From the NCBI RefSeq assembly GCF_949987535.1, contig NC_080064.1, forward strand, positions 46,891,937-46,955,936: DNA of 64,000 bases, given 5' to 3'. A program made the translations under genes and the position numbers. The first letter of the stretch is position 1, and the number at the start of each line of letters is the position of its first letter. Positions 10,945 to 22,231 of this stretch are shown piece after piece. The DNA comes from Balaenoptera acutorostrata (lineage: Eukaryota; Chordata; Mammalia; Artiodactyla; Balaenopteridae). The notes under the pieces were generated by a model that ran no database searches, had not been told where the DNA came from, and saw nothing but the letters and a program-made list of their open reading frames with translations.

Positions 10945-12160
10945 CTTCCAAGCATGTTAGCCCAGTCTGGCCATCCTGACCAGTGATCCCTTTATTGTGT
11001 GGGCTTGTTGAGGTTGGTCTTCTTTTGTTCTACCCTGTCACCACCTTCAGGGTACTGGATGGCCATTCTCGCTGCCTGCTCCTAACTTTACTGTATTAGT
11101 TAGTATAACACCTTCTCCTGTGATGATGACGACACCGCCCTCGGCCCCCCCCCCCAATTAATTTCTTTCTCCTTCATCTAACAGTTCAAGGTGAGTGCGC
11201 CTAGTTGGTGGGTGGCTTTCCACCAGGTGGTGAATCAGGGCTGAGTCCCCTTCTATCTTGTGGATCTGTTAACCTCTGGGACCATGGAGTCCTCTGTATT
11301 CAGCCAGAAGATGGACAAAGGAGAGGGCGGAGCAGACACATCTGACCCTTACCTGCCTTTCCTTGCCAGTGGCATGTATCACGTGCCATCACACATTCCA
11401 CATTTCATAGTGGACACTAGCCTCCCACACCTACCTGGATGTAGGGGGACTGGGCAACACAGTCTCTAGTTAGGCAGCTGCTTCCCATGACAAGTCCATA
11501 CTACGGAAGGGAAAGCATGAGTTTTGGGTAGAGAGTAGCCATCTAGGCTACTCCACCCCAGGTCTATTTCCAGCCCTAACAGCAAGCACATCAGAGGCTG
11601 CATGTCAAGTACCCTTTAAGGGGTTCAGGGCCTATTAGCCACATCACACTATGAAATACAATAAAGGAGGCACAAAACATATGACCCCCCCCATAGTATA
11701 TATTAGGTTGAAATATATGGAGGTGCTGTTTTGTAGATAAAAAACAGTTGAATGTTGGCAATTTCATACGATTCAACCAAATATATTGGGGAAGTGCTTC
11801 CAAAAGAGATTTTCTTAAAAATCTAGCTCATAATTTTGGGAAAATACTGCATACTCTGCTGGGGGAGTCAAATACACTTTAGCCAGCTTTGAAAAATCCT
11901 GTATTTAAGAAAATCCTGCATTGATGGGTTTCTTTAATCAGTGATTTCCTAAGTAACCCCTGTTTAATCAGTGACTTCCAAGCTAATTTGTGCATAGAAT
12001 TCATTTTTCCAAAATGCCTCTTAAGCTCTCCTAGAATTAGTCTTTTACTTTTTTGCACTTTGGGAAACTTTGCATGGAACGCATGAGGGAATCCATGAGT
12101 GAATCCTTTTCTATAGCAGAAAAAAAGGTTTCTCTCTACAAAAGTCCATATTGAGCATAC
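10945..12160. other. unassigned non-coding DNA with a C run
   Basis: No recognised element. A homopolymer C tract lies at about 11144-11155, and CCCCCC at about 11686. Confidence 0.4.
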
Positions 12161-12164
12161 CGGT

Positions 12165-12280
12165 GGAAGTGATCAGTGTGTGTTGAGTGAATGAATGACT
12201 TTGAACTCTTCACATTTCTCTGAGCCTGTGGTCTTCACCTGCAAAGTTAAGATGACCAATTGAATGAGAAGACCTATGTA
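12165..12280 (+). repeat. weak MIR fragment
   Basis: 'atttctctgagcctgtggtc' and 'ttcacctgcaaagttaagat' resemble the MIR core after heavy divergence. Confidence 0.35.
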
Positions 12281-13089
12281 GGGAGTGTAGGAAGGGGTGG
12301 CTGTGTGTTCACTTATCCCTTCGATTAGCATCCCTGAGGCTGAAGAAGGCAGCCACGTGCCACGCAGAGGACACCTCGTTTCAGCAGCCACGTGCGGGAT
12401 TGCTTTGGTCCTGACGTGCAAACATGTTTAAGCTCGGCTTCTTGAGAGTTCACATGGATGTTAGGGTCTGGCAGAGTTATGTCTGTGCGCTCAAGAGAGA
12501 AGAAAGTAAAGAGCAACATCCTTGTGTTGGCATGAAACGGCTGCCCTGTGATTCTGGGCTGGAGGTTGGGGGTAGGGCTGGGGCTTCAGTAAGCACCAAG
12601 CTGAGAAGCCCACGTGGAACCACTTTTCCATGGTCTAGTCTGGGAACTGGAATGCTCTGAGCTTGGAATAGAGTTATGGCTCTGGTTAAGAGGCTGATGC
12701 GCTGGGGCCCGCATGGCCTCTGGCAGGGCCTTGGACACATCTGTCCTCCCCCTGTCCTGACCTTGCTTTGGCAACCTCCTCCCAAGGCCTGGCAGAACCC
12801 CCAGAACGGATTTTTCTCCTGGCCCCCAGTGAGGCTCTACACTGGCTTCCAAACATGTGTGACTAGTTTGGCCAGCTAAGCCCGAGGCCCCTCCGCAAGT
12901 GGGGCACTTGCTGGGATGGGTCTTCTTCCACCCTGCACACTTGCCATGGCTTCCAGCTGAGTCACGTACCTGGTCCTCCTGCAGGACACCACCCCCAGGG
13001 CTCTTTTCAACACTAAGAGGAAGTGGGTAAGGGTCCTTATTTGGGACTAAATGCTGTCCCTGTTTTCCAGGTTGCAGTGGGGCTGGTGC
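12281..13089. other. unassigned non-coding DNA
   Basis: Moderately GC-rich. Overlapping open frames of 67-102 codons on both strands (12477-12879) look like a composition effect; no motif is visible. Confidence 0.4.
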
Positions 13090-13225
13090 CTTACCTAGGT
13101 CCTCCTGCCAACAGCCGCTCGTGAGCTCTGTAACCTTGGACAGATACTCTAATCTCCTTGAACCTCAGTTTCTTCATCCATATAATGGGGATAATTATTG
13201 TTGTTTCATCCCCTTCGGCCACTAC
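13090..13225 (+). repeat. MIR SINE
   Basis: 'tgtaaccttggacagatact', 'gaacctcagtttcttcatcc' and 'ataatggggataatta' form the plus-strand MIR core. Confidence 0.7.
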
Positions 13226-13394
13226 ACGCTCATTGAGGGTGTTGTTCTGCATGCCAAGCACTAGAGATGCGAAGATGAACTACAACCAGTTCCTGCCCCA
13301 AGCAGGTGATGCTCTCTAGAAAAAAAGGATGTGAAAGTAAGTGCCAAGTCCCAGGCTGGGCATCCAGAACACGTTGAAGTGGAAATGACTGGGA

Positions 13395-13560
13395 CTTTAA
13401 ATTCACACATACGTATGCTTGAATTCCAGCTCTGATATTAAGTTGCTGTGTGATCTTGGACAAGATATGTTTTTGGGTCCTCAGCTCCCCCATCTGTACA
13501 ATGAGGAGGTTGGACTAAATTCTCTTTTTTCTCTGATATTCTCTGATTGTATGACGTTAT
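13395..13560 (+). repeat. MIR SINE
   Basis: 'gctgtgtgatcttggacaag' and 'cccatctgtacaatgaggag' form the MIR core. It lies just upstream of the SINE at 13685. Confidence 0.65.
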
Positions 13561-13684
13561 CAACCTAGAAATCAAAAAGAGAAATCAATTAGTTGAATTG
13601 GTCACTTGATGTCTTGTGTCAGCGCCCAGTGGGTACTGTGGCACTTATAATTCTATCCTGGACATTCTATATTGAAGACATTTT

Positions 13685-13978
13685 TTTTTTTTAAATTTTA
13701 TTTATTTATTTATTTATGGCTGTGTTGGGTCTTCATTTCTGTGCAAGGGCTTTCTCTAGTTCCGGCGAGCGGGAGCCGCTCTTCATCGCGGTGCGCGGGC
13801 CTCTCACTATTGTGGCCTCTCTTGTTGCGGAGCACAGGCTCCAGACGCGCAGGCTCAGCAATTGTGGCTCACGGGCCTAGTTGCTCTGCGGCATGTGGGA
13901 TCCTCCCAGACCAGGGCTCGAACCCGTGTCCCCTGCATTGGCAGGCAGATTCTCAACCACTGCGCCACCAGGGAAGCC
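13685..13978 (-). mobile_element. CHR-type tRNA-derived SINE
   Basis: In minus orientation it reads from 'gggcttccctggtggcgcag' through a pol III box B-like cgggttcgagccc to the body and an (AAATA)n tail with a T run on plus. TSD ctatattgaagacattt occurs at 13668-13684 and again at 13979-13995. It is almost identical to the copies at 15041 and 21909. CHR SINEs are typical of whales and hippos. Mobilised by L1 in trans; the tRNA-like head is not a tRNA gene. Confidence 0.92.
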
Positions 13979-14014
13979 CTATATTGAAGACATTTTGAGG
14001 AGTCCTTTGTATTT

Positions 14015-14245
14015 TGGGGGAAAGAGCCTAAGCTTTGGCGTGCGACATTCTTAGAATCTAATTCCACCTTTGCCACAGACTGGCTGAGTGACTTCAAACA
14101 AATCACTCAGTGTCTCTGAGCCTCCATTGGCCATCATACAATTTTGGAAAAAACATGCAATTTGCAGCTTTGTTGTAAGAATTAGAGACTGCTTAGGTGC
14201 AGCGCCTGGCATAGTGGACCCTCGCTATGTGGTCCTGAGTCCCTG
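14015..14245 (+). repeat. MIR SINE, nearly full length
   Basis: 'gccacagactggctgagtga', 'cagtgtctctgagcctccat', 'tgttgtaagaattagagact' and 'gcagcgcctggcatag' follow MIR order. Confidence 0.7.
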
Positions 14246-14404
14246 GAGAGCAGGCTCTGCATCTGGCCCATTGGTCTCTGCAGGACCCAGTGCAGGGCCA
14301 GACAGGGACAGATCCTCAGTATTCATTGAACGAATGAATAGGTTTCAGTGCTATGCTTTGTAACTTGGGCCCCAAACAAGCATATTTTCCTCTGTTGCAG
14401 GAGG

Positions 14405-14550
14405 CATATAACAGGGAAATGGAAAGAACTTTAGACTCAGATACAGGCCTGAGATGCAGGTTGTACCGTATGGACCCTGCCCAGGAATTATAAACCCTTG
14501 GGCAAGTTGTGGCCCATCTCAGAACTTCAGCACCCCAGTTACCTCAAATG
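14405..14550 (+). repeat. MIR fragment
   Basis: 'aactttagactcagatacag', 'aacccttgggcaagttgtgg' and 'cccatctcagaacttcagca' match the MIR head and core. Confidence 0.55.
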
Positions 14551-14960
14551 CAAATTGTCCTGCCTTCCTTGCTGCGTTCCAAGGTGGTCCAAAGAATTTG
14601 TGGCTGTGAAACTACTCTGTAAACTCTGAAGTGCCGTCCCACGTAGGGTTGTTGTTGCCAGCAGCAGTTTGCAGAGGGCCATGAAGGTGTTGACATCTGC
14701 CATTTGGCATTGGCTTGGAGGAGGTTCAGATGGTCCAGTGCCCAGGCATATGAACTTCTGGAATTTCACATGCTGGGAACATCATCAGGAGACACTGGTT
14801 GACCTCCCTTTGTTCCCAGGCGAGCACATGTACTTGGCTCACTGTCCCCATGGATGTTAGTGAAGCATTTATGCAACACAAGCAAGGCTTCCAGAGCATC
14901 CTAAAGCAATGCTAACTTTTGTGTGGGGCTTCATAGTTTGTGTATCAGCTTTACACCTAT
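14551..14960. other. unassigned non-coding DNA
   Basis: Nothing recognised. Confidence 0.4.
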
Positions 14961-14964
14961 GGGT

Positions 14965-15480
14965 TTCACAGAGGAATGCTTAATATACCCATTTTACAGA
15001 TGGGGAAACCGAGGCCCAGAGAACCATTTATGGAGTTTTTTTTTTTAAATATTTATTTATTTATTTATTTATTTATTTATGGCTGTGTTGGGTCTTCGTT
15101 TCTGTGCGAGGGCTTTCTCTAGTTGCGGCAAGTGGGGGCCACTCTTCATCGCGGTGCGCAGGCCTCTCATTATCGCGGCCTCTCTTGTTGCGGAGCACAG
15201 GCTCCAGACGCGCAGGCTCAGCAACCGTGGCTCACGGGCCTAGTCGCTCCGCGGCATGTGGGATCCTCCCAGACCAGGGCTCGAACCCGTGTCCCCTGCA
15301 TTGGCAGGCAGATTCTCAACCACTGCGCCACCAGGGAAGCCCTGGAGTTTTTATCATGCGCCAAAAACTGTGCTGGGTGTTCTGTTTGCTTTCTCTTTAG
15401 TCTTTATCAGGGATTTGAAGATGTGGAAACTGAGGCTTAGCTATGTCAAGTGATTTGTTCAAGGTCACACAGTGTATTAG
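14965..15480 (-). repeat. MIR SINE split by a CHR SINE
   Basis: The left part contains 'cccattttacagatggggaa' and 'accgaggcccagagaacc'. The right part (15353-15480) contains 'gatgtggaaactgaggctta' and 'ttcaaggtcacacagtg'. The CHR SINE at 15041-15342 lies between them. Both parts are MIR-like, so they may be two neighbouring MIRs rather than one. Confidence 0.55.
15041..15342 (-). mobile_element. CHR-type tRNA-derived SINE
   Basis: Same subfamily and orientation as 13685-13978, with box B-like cgggttcgagccc on the minus strand and a long (ATTT)n tail on plus. TSD tggagttttt at 15031-15040 and 15343-15352. Confidence 0.92.
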
Positions 15481-15915
15481 TTAGGGTAAGAGTTAAGATG
15501 CTCTAACAGAGACCTCAAAATACCATCACTAAAGCCAGATCCAGGTGGGCTGCTTTCTCACATAACAGTTTACTCCAGAGGCACGTGTGTGGAGCCGGCC
15601 ACACACAGCTCTGCCCCCTGAGGTGACTCAGCTACCTGAGTTCCTTCTCATTTTGTCATTAGAGTGTTGCCTGTCCACTTGGTTGAAGCTGTTTTTCCAC
15701 CAGCACATATGTATTCCAGTCCATGGGAAAGGGGAAAGAGAGGGAGTGCAGGGCGAGCAATTTCCATTTACAATGTGTTGGTGAGAATATAGCCACACCA
15801 GGCAGCAAAGGAGCCTGGGAAATGTAGTCACAAGCTGGGTGACCAATTTGCCCATTCCAAACTCAGAGAGTGGAGGTGTTCTGCTAATCCATGTCTAGCC
15901 ATCTCTGCTACACAC
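15481..15915 (+). repeat. unclassified interspersed repeat
   Basis: It opens with 'gtgtattagttagggtaaga' and ends near 'gcctgggaaatgtagtcaca', phrases that recur in mammalian dispersed repeats. Family not identified; no coding motif. Confidence 0.35.
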
Positions 15916-16289
15916 AGTGAATGGTGAAGCTGGGTTTTGAACGCAGGTCTGTCTGCTCTTTCCATCACTCCACAGATCTTGGGGAAGAGGGCAAATTCCT
16001 TCCCTGACTTCTGCTTCTCTCTACTGTCCTATCCTCTTGGCCCATAGAGTCAGACACCTGTTGCCATTAGTATAACTGGGCATTTACTGTGTGTCAAACA
16101 CAGAATGCTTTTCACAAATTGTTTCAGTTAGTCTTCAAGGAGAACTGCAAGTCTTTGTGTAGGGATCTCATAAAGGGTCAGTTGATCTGAAATGCTCAGT
16201 GACCCTGGGCGTGTGGGTGTGGCAGTCCAGCTTCTCAGTTCTTCCCTGCTATCACTGATGCTTGAGGCCTTGGGGTCTGTATACGTCTT
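15916..16289. other. unassigned non-coding DNA
   Basis: A possible weak MIR at the left edge ('ggtgaagctgggttttgaac'); otherwise nothing recognised. Confidence 0.35.
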
Positions 16290-16640
16290 TCAAAATTATG
16301 GTCCTTTCAGATGATGGACTGTTATCCAGCCATCACAAAGAACAAGGCAGGCGTTTATATACTGATATGGAAGGATTGCCTGGCAATATTGGTAATCGGA
16401 AAAAGAAAGGGCAGAACACTGCCTACAGCGTGCTACAGATGGGTAAGCATAACGCATTTGCCTCTAATAGTGAATAGACCTCTTATAGTTTATGCAAACA
16501 GCTGATCCCCTCCCAGAGAATGAGATGCTGGGAGACCAGGAATGGGAGAAACACTTATTCATTCTGTACACATTTTTGTATTTTGAATTTGTTACCATAC
16601 GGGTATAAATATTTCCTATTTTTTTAAAAAAAGTAAAAAT
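16290..16640 (+). mobile_element. ancient L1 3' fragment
   Basis: 'gatggactgttatccagcca' followed by 'tcacaaagaa' is the tail end of ORF2 in old L1s, followed by an AT-rich 3' end ('aaatatttcctatttttt'). Diverged and not active. Confidence 0.5.
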
Positions 16641-16784
16641 AGAAACTAGACCTTGGGGTGTAGAGATGGCTAGGTGACCCTGGTTGATGACCCCGAACCC
16701 TGTTGGAGCTCCCGTTTCCTGATTTGTGAAATGGGGAATAAAAATCGTGATGCAGATCTGCCTCACACAAGAATCACATGCAGG

Positions 16785-16914
16785 GAGATGCAAGAGGGAA
16801 GACATATGGGAACATATGTATATGTATAACTGATTCACTTTGTTATAAAGCAGAAACTAACACACCATTGTAAAGCAATTATACTCCAATAAAGATGTTA
16901 AAAAAAAAAAAAAA
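16785..16914 (+). mobile_element. young 5'-truncated L1 tail (about 130 bp) with 16-bp TSD
   Basis: The L1 3'UTR end 'ttgttataaagcagaaacta' and 'gtaaagcaattatactccaa' is followed by taaagatgtt and an A run. Target duplication aagaatcacatgcagg occurs at 16769-16784 and 16915-16930. It interrupts MIR-like sequence. Confidence 0.92.
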
Positions 16915-16930
16915 AAGAATCACATGCAGG

Positions 16931-17909
16931 AATGGCCACACAGGGCTTAAGTAGTGCAGGAGAAATTGTTTGTTCACGATGAGTGTTACCTAACATTGTT
17001 ATAGCTCCTTCTTGGTAGGGACGGGGAGTGGATGTTCCGTTTGTCTCGAGAAAACGTGGTCCAGATTCTGGCATTCTCTTTGGCCCTAGGAGGAACTTCC
17101 CGCCTTCATTCCAGCTGCCTTTGGGAAGTGCTCTGCCTGGAACTAGCAAGCGGAAGGTGGTGAGGTGCCTAAATGCTGATTTTGCTGCTTCAGGAAAACT
17201 GGGACCTGAGAAAGGATTGTCTATCACTGGATAGCCTGAGCCTCGATGGCATCTGAATGCCTTCTGACCTTGGAAACACCAGGACCTAGATGAAGAGATT
17301 AGAAGAGCTCTAATACTATTAGTCCAAGTCCCTTGTTTGATGGGTGGGTAAGAGGGCCGAGAGGAGCTCAAGTCTGCAGTACAAGTTAGTGACCATGCCA
17401 GGCCTGGAGCCCTGTTTTGAGTTCCAGCTCAGGTTTTTCTCTAAACTTCCTAGGGATGCTGTCAGGTTAAATCTACCACTTTAACCAATACTGAGCTATG
17501 AGCTTTATAGGAGTTTTTACTTCTTCATTCACTCTGCAGACTGATATTGAGCATCTGCTGCATATTAGGCCAGTGCAGGAGGCCCAGGGTGGGGGGCAGT
17601 ACAGAGATGAGTTAGACTCATCCCTTCTCTGAGGCACTAACCAAGGGGTGGGAGCAATGGAGGGAGGGGAATAAGTTCTACTTGAGAGGGAAGAACAAAG
17701 TCCTGGGAGTTCAGAGGAGGGAGAGTTCACATGAGAACAGGAGAATCAGAGGGTGCTGTATGTTTGTCCAGTGTCATTCATTCATTCATTCCGGAAATAG
17801 TCTCTGGAGGAAGGATGGATATAAATGCATATTGCCTACTCTCTGTCTGCCAGATATAATGCTTCAAGTTTTCACATACATTATCTGATATAAAATTATA
17901 AAGAGACAA
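16931..17909. other. unassigned non-coding DNA
   Basis: No recognised element, apart from (ATTC)4 at about 17777-17793. Confidence 0.4.
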
Positions 17910-18150
17910 CATAGAAGAAAGATCATAAACTTGATTATCCAACAAACCTGGATTTAAATCCTAGTACCACCAACTTTTTAGCTGTGAGACTTGGGAAAAA
18001 TTCAGTTAACGTCTCTTAACCTGCTTCCTTATCTGTCAAATGGGGTTAATAATCAAAGAATTGTCCTGAGGATTGAAAGAGATGGTGTTTGTAAACCATT
18101 CCACATATGGCCTGGCACAGAGGAGGCACTCAAATAAAAATGCTGGCTCT
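17910..18150 (+). repeat. MIR SINE, nearly full length
   Basis: 'aacctggatttaaatcctag', 'tttagctgtgagacttggga', 'ttatctgtcaaatggggtta', 'cctgaggattgaaagagatg' and 'ggcctggcacagaggaggca' give the complete MIR order. Confidence 0.85.
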
Positions 18151-18560
18151 CTTCCCTTCCTGCATCCTAGAGAACTTTTTTTTAGAGACAAATTATTGCC
18201 TCTCATAGTCTCTAGAATCAGGCTGTGTTCTCTGAAAAGGGAGCACTAATCTAGTATAACACTTCTGACACTTTGCTTCCCTAATCTTTCAGGATGAAAT
18301 GATGGGTCTCTTTCCCCTCCATTTTATCAAAGCCATCCCATTGCGAGCTGGACTTAATTCATGAGGCTGCATCAAAGAGAACTCTGTACTGGGAAGTGTA
18401 ACTGCCCTCTCCAAATTTCTATCCCAAATTCCAAAGGGATTTGGGCTTCTGTTTTCTCTGGAGCCGGAAGACCAAAGCTCCAGTGCGGCCATGGAATGTC
18501 ATGCCAGGTCAGCCGCGGGCCCTGAAGGTCTATCCTACTCAGGGTACCCGTCTGGGGTAT
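18151..18560. other. unassigned non-coding DNA
   Basis: Nothing recognised. Confidence 0.4.
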
Positions 18561-18990
18561 TGTTATGGGTTGAATGTGCCTTCCCCAAAGGATACGTTAA
18601 ATCTCATATACCTCATATTTCCTCTTATTTGGAAATAGGGTCGTTGCAGATGGAATTAGCTAAGATGAGGTCATACTGGAGTAGGGTGAGCCCTTAATAT
18701 AATGTGACTGGTGTCCTTATAAGAAGACCATGTGATGAGGACGCCATGTGACAACAGAAACAGACATTGGAGTGTTGCAGCTGCAGGCCGAGGAGCCAAG
18801 GATGGTCGGCTACTGCCAGCAGCTTGGAAGAGGCGAGGAAGGATTCTCCCTTGCAGGTTTCAGAGGTAGAACGCTGCTCTAGACACCTTGATTTTGGATG
18901 TCTAACCTCTAGAACTGTGAGACATACATTTCAGTTGTTTTAAACCACCCAATCTGTGGTACTTTGTTATGGCAGCCTTGGGACACTAAT
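18561..18990 (+). mobile_element. MLT1-like MaLR solo LTR
   Basis: It starts TGTTATGGGTTGAATGTG and runs through 'ttatttggaaatagggtcgt', 'gactggtgtccttataagaa', 'ccttgattttggatgtctaa' and 'ggtactttgttatggcagcc'. This is the standard MLT1 order. No internal sequence is present. Confidence 0.85.
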
Positions 18991-19134
18991 GAGGAATTAA
19001 ATGAGTCAACATTTTACCTCCATCTTAAAAGTTCAGGAACTGAAACCCCTAAACCTACTCATTTCTCTAGCACCATCACTTTAGTATAGGACTTGGTAGA
19101 GGTAGTGAATTTATCCAAGGAATGAGGGAATGCC

Positions 19135-19560
19135 ACGGCTGTGGCTCAGAGAAGGGGTGTGAATTGCACAGGGTCCCGTGGCTAGTGGCGTGCAGAGTCT
19201 GCTCCCCAACCTGCCTCTGAATGCCCAGTCAACTGCTCCGCTAAGAGAATAACAATAGCTACTAGTTAGCTTCTTGGTTAAAAGCCCAGGCTCGGAGTGT
19301 CTAAGCCTCAGTTTCCCCACTTGTAGATTTTTACCTGGTCCAATAAGGAAACATTCAATAAATGTCAGCTGCTATCGTTATTGTTATTATGATCATAATC
19401 TTGTACATTACGTAGTTCACATACATTGTTTTGTTTAATTCTCATGGTAGACCTTGAGGTGAATGCTTTTATTCCAGATTTGCAGATGAGGAGGCAGAGG
19501 TGCAGAGAGGTTAAACACATTGCCGGCATCACCAAATAGGAAAATGGTGGCACTGGCCAG
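19135..19560 (-). repeat. cluster of MIR fragments
   Basis: Minus-strand MIR pieces at about 19135-19240 ('ggctcagagaaggggtgtga') and 19395-19550 ('agatttgcagatgaggaggc', 'tgcagagaggttaaacacat'), with a plus-strand MIR-like piece between them ('taagcctcagtttccccact'). Confidence 0.6.
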
Positions 19561-20569
19561 CAAACCAGCCGTGCTGCCTCCTGTGGCCCTCAGGGCTCCT
19601 CTCCAGCTACTGCCATTCAGACTCAGCTTTCGGGATCTCAGAATCGGCCACTCACTGCAGGATGGCCTCAGGCACCCAACATCCTGACTCAATTGTACTG
19701 TCTGGCCAACCACAGGCCCTGCCTGGAAGGGTCACCTTTCCTTGGTTTGTTTGTTTTTTAATTTAATTTTATTATTTTTTTAATACAACAGGTTCTTATT
19801 AGTTATCTATTTTATACATATTAGGGTATATAGAGTGTTCTTCCTATGTTTTCTTCTAAGAGTTTTATAGTGTCCAGTCTTACGTTTAGGTCCTTAATCC
19901 ATTTTGAGTTTATTTTTGTGTATGGTATTAGGGAGCGTTCCAATCTCCCAATACATCCCATCCCATCCCCTCCCCCGGCCCCGCTTTCCCCCCTTGGTGT
20001 CCATATGTTTGTTCTCTGCAGCCGTGTCTCTCTTTCTGCCTTGCAAACCGGTTCATCTGTACCATGTTTCTAGATTCCACATGTATGTGTTAATATACGA
20101 TATTTGTTTTTCTCTTTCTGACTGACTTCACTCTGTATGACATTCTCTAGGTCCATCTACATCTCTACAAATGACCCAATTTCGTTCCTTTTTATGGCTG
20201 AGTGATATTCCATTGTATATATGTACCACATCTTCTTTATACATTCGTCTGTCAGTGGGCATTTAGGTTGCTTCCATGACCTGGCTATTGTAAATAGTGC
20301 TGCAGTGAACATTGGGGTGCATGTGTCTTTTTGGATTATGGTTTTCTCTGGGTATATGCCCAGTAATGGGATTGCTGGGTCATATGGTAATTCTATTTTT
20401 AGTTTTTTAAGGAACCTCCATACTGTTCTCCATAGTGGCTGTATCAATTTACATTCCCACCAACAGTGCAAGAGGGTTCCCTTTTCTCCACACCCTCTCC
20501 AGCATTTGTTGTTTGTAGATTTTCTGATGATGCCCATTCTAACTAGTGTGAGGTGATACCTCATTGTAG

Positions 20570-20905
20570 TTTTTTATAAATTTATTTATTTATTTACTTA
20601 TTTTTGGCTATGTTGGGTCTTCATTGCTGTGCGCCGGCTTTCTCTAGTTGCGGCGAGTGGGGGCTACTCTTCGTTATGGTGCGCGGGCTTCTTATTGCGG
20701 TGGCTTCTCTTGCTGCGGAGCACGGGCTCTAGGCACGCAGGCTTCAGTAGTTGTGGCTCACAGGCTCTAGAGCACAGGCTTAGTAGTTGTGGTGCACGGG
20801 CTTAGTTGCTCTGCGGCATGTGGGATCTTCCTGGACCAGGGATTGAACCAGTGTCTCCTGCATTGGCAGGTGGATTCTTAACCACTGTGCCACCAGGGAA
20901 GTCCC
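20570..20905 (-). mobile_element. CHR-family SINE (older, longer subtype) inside L1-A
   Basis: The minus strand begins 'ggacttccctggtggcacag' with box B-like ggttcaatccc. Its body contains repeated 'caactactRagcc' units, and it ends in an AAATA-type tail. TSD cctcattgta lies at 20559-20568 and 20906-20915 in L1-A ORF2. It differs from the other three SINEs in its central segment. Confidence 0.9.
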
Positions 20906-21908
20906 CCTCATTGTACTTTTGATTTGCATTTCTCTACTAATTAGTGATGTTGAGCAGCTTTTCATGTGCCTCTTGGCCATCACTATGTCTTCTTTGGAGA
21001 AATGACTATTTAGATCTTCTGCCCATTTTTGGATTGGGTTGTTTGTTTTTTTGATACTGAGCTGCATGAGCTGTTTATATACTTTGGAGATTAATCCTTT
21101 GTCCATTGATTCGTTTGCAAATATTTTCTCCCATTCTGAGGGTTGTTTTTTTGTCTTGTTTATAGTTTCCTTTGCTGTGCAAAAGCTTTTAAGTTTCATT
21201 AGGTCCCATTTGTTTATTTTTGTTTTTATTTCCATTACTCTAGGAGGTGAGTCAAAAAAGATCTTGCTGTGATTTATGTCAAAGAGTGTTCTTCCTATAT
21301 TTTCCTCTAAGAGTTTTATAGTGTCCGCTCTTACATTTAGGTCTTTAATCCATTTTGAATTTAATTTTGTGTAGTGTGTTAGTGAATGTTCTAATTTCAT
21401 TCTTTTACAGGTAGCTGTCCAGTTTTCCCAACACCACTTATTGAAGAGACTGTCTTTTCTCCATTGTATATCCTTGCCTCCTTTGTCATAGATTAGTTGA
21501 CCATCAGTGCATGGGTTTGTCTCTAGGCTTTCTATCCTGTTCCATTGATCTATATTTCTGTTTTTGTGCCAGTACCATATTGTCTTGATTACTGTAGCTT
21601 TGTAGTATAGTCTGAAGTCAGGGAGTCTGATTCCTCCAGCTCTGTTTTTTTCCCTCAAGATTGCTTTGGCTATTTGGGGTCTTTTGTGTCTCCATACAAA
21701 TTTTAAGATTTTTTGTTCTGGTTCTGTAAAAAATGCCATTGGTAATTTGATAGGGATTGCATTGAATCTGTAGATTGCTTTGGGTAGTATAGTCATTTTC
21801 ACAATATTGATTCTTCCAGTCCAAGAACGTGGTATATCTCTTCATCTGCTTGTGTCATCTTTGATTTCTTTCATCAGTGTCTTATAGTTTTCTGAGTACA
21901 GGTCTTTT

Positions 21909-22231
21909 TTTTTTTTTTTTTTTTTAATTTTTTTTTTTTTATTTATTCATTTATTTATTCATTCATTTATGGCTGTGTTGGGTCTTCGTTTCTGTGCGAG
22001 GGCTTTCTCTAGTTGTGGCAAGTGGGGGCCACTCTTCATCACGGTGCGCGGGCCTCTCACTGTAGCGGCCTCTCTTGTTGCGGAGCACAGGCTCCAGACG
22101 CGCAGGCTCAGTAATTGTGGCTCACGGGCGTAGTTGCTCCGCGGCATGTGGGATCCTCCCAGACCAGGGCTCGAACCCGTGTCCCCTGCATTGGCAGGCA
22201 GATTCTCAACCACTGCGCCACCAGGGAAGCC
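21909..22231 (-). mobile_element. CHR-type SINE inside L1-A ORF2
   Basis: Same subfamily as the copies at 13685 and 15041. A perfect 17-bp TSD, ctgagtacaggtctttt, lies at 21892-21908 and 22232-22248. The plus-strand view begins with two T runs, the sign of an A-rich tail. Confidence 0.93.

Noticed and set aside
13685..22231. tRNA genes at the SINE heads (box B-like ggttcgagccc)
   Set aside because: These are tRNA-derived SINE heads with tails and TSDs; no cloverleaf with a complete acceptor stem was seen.
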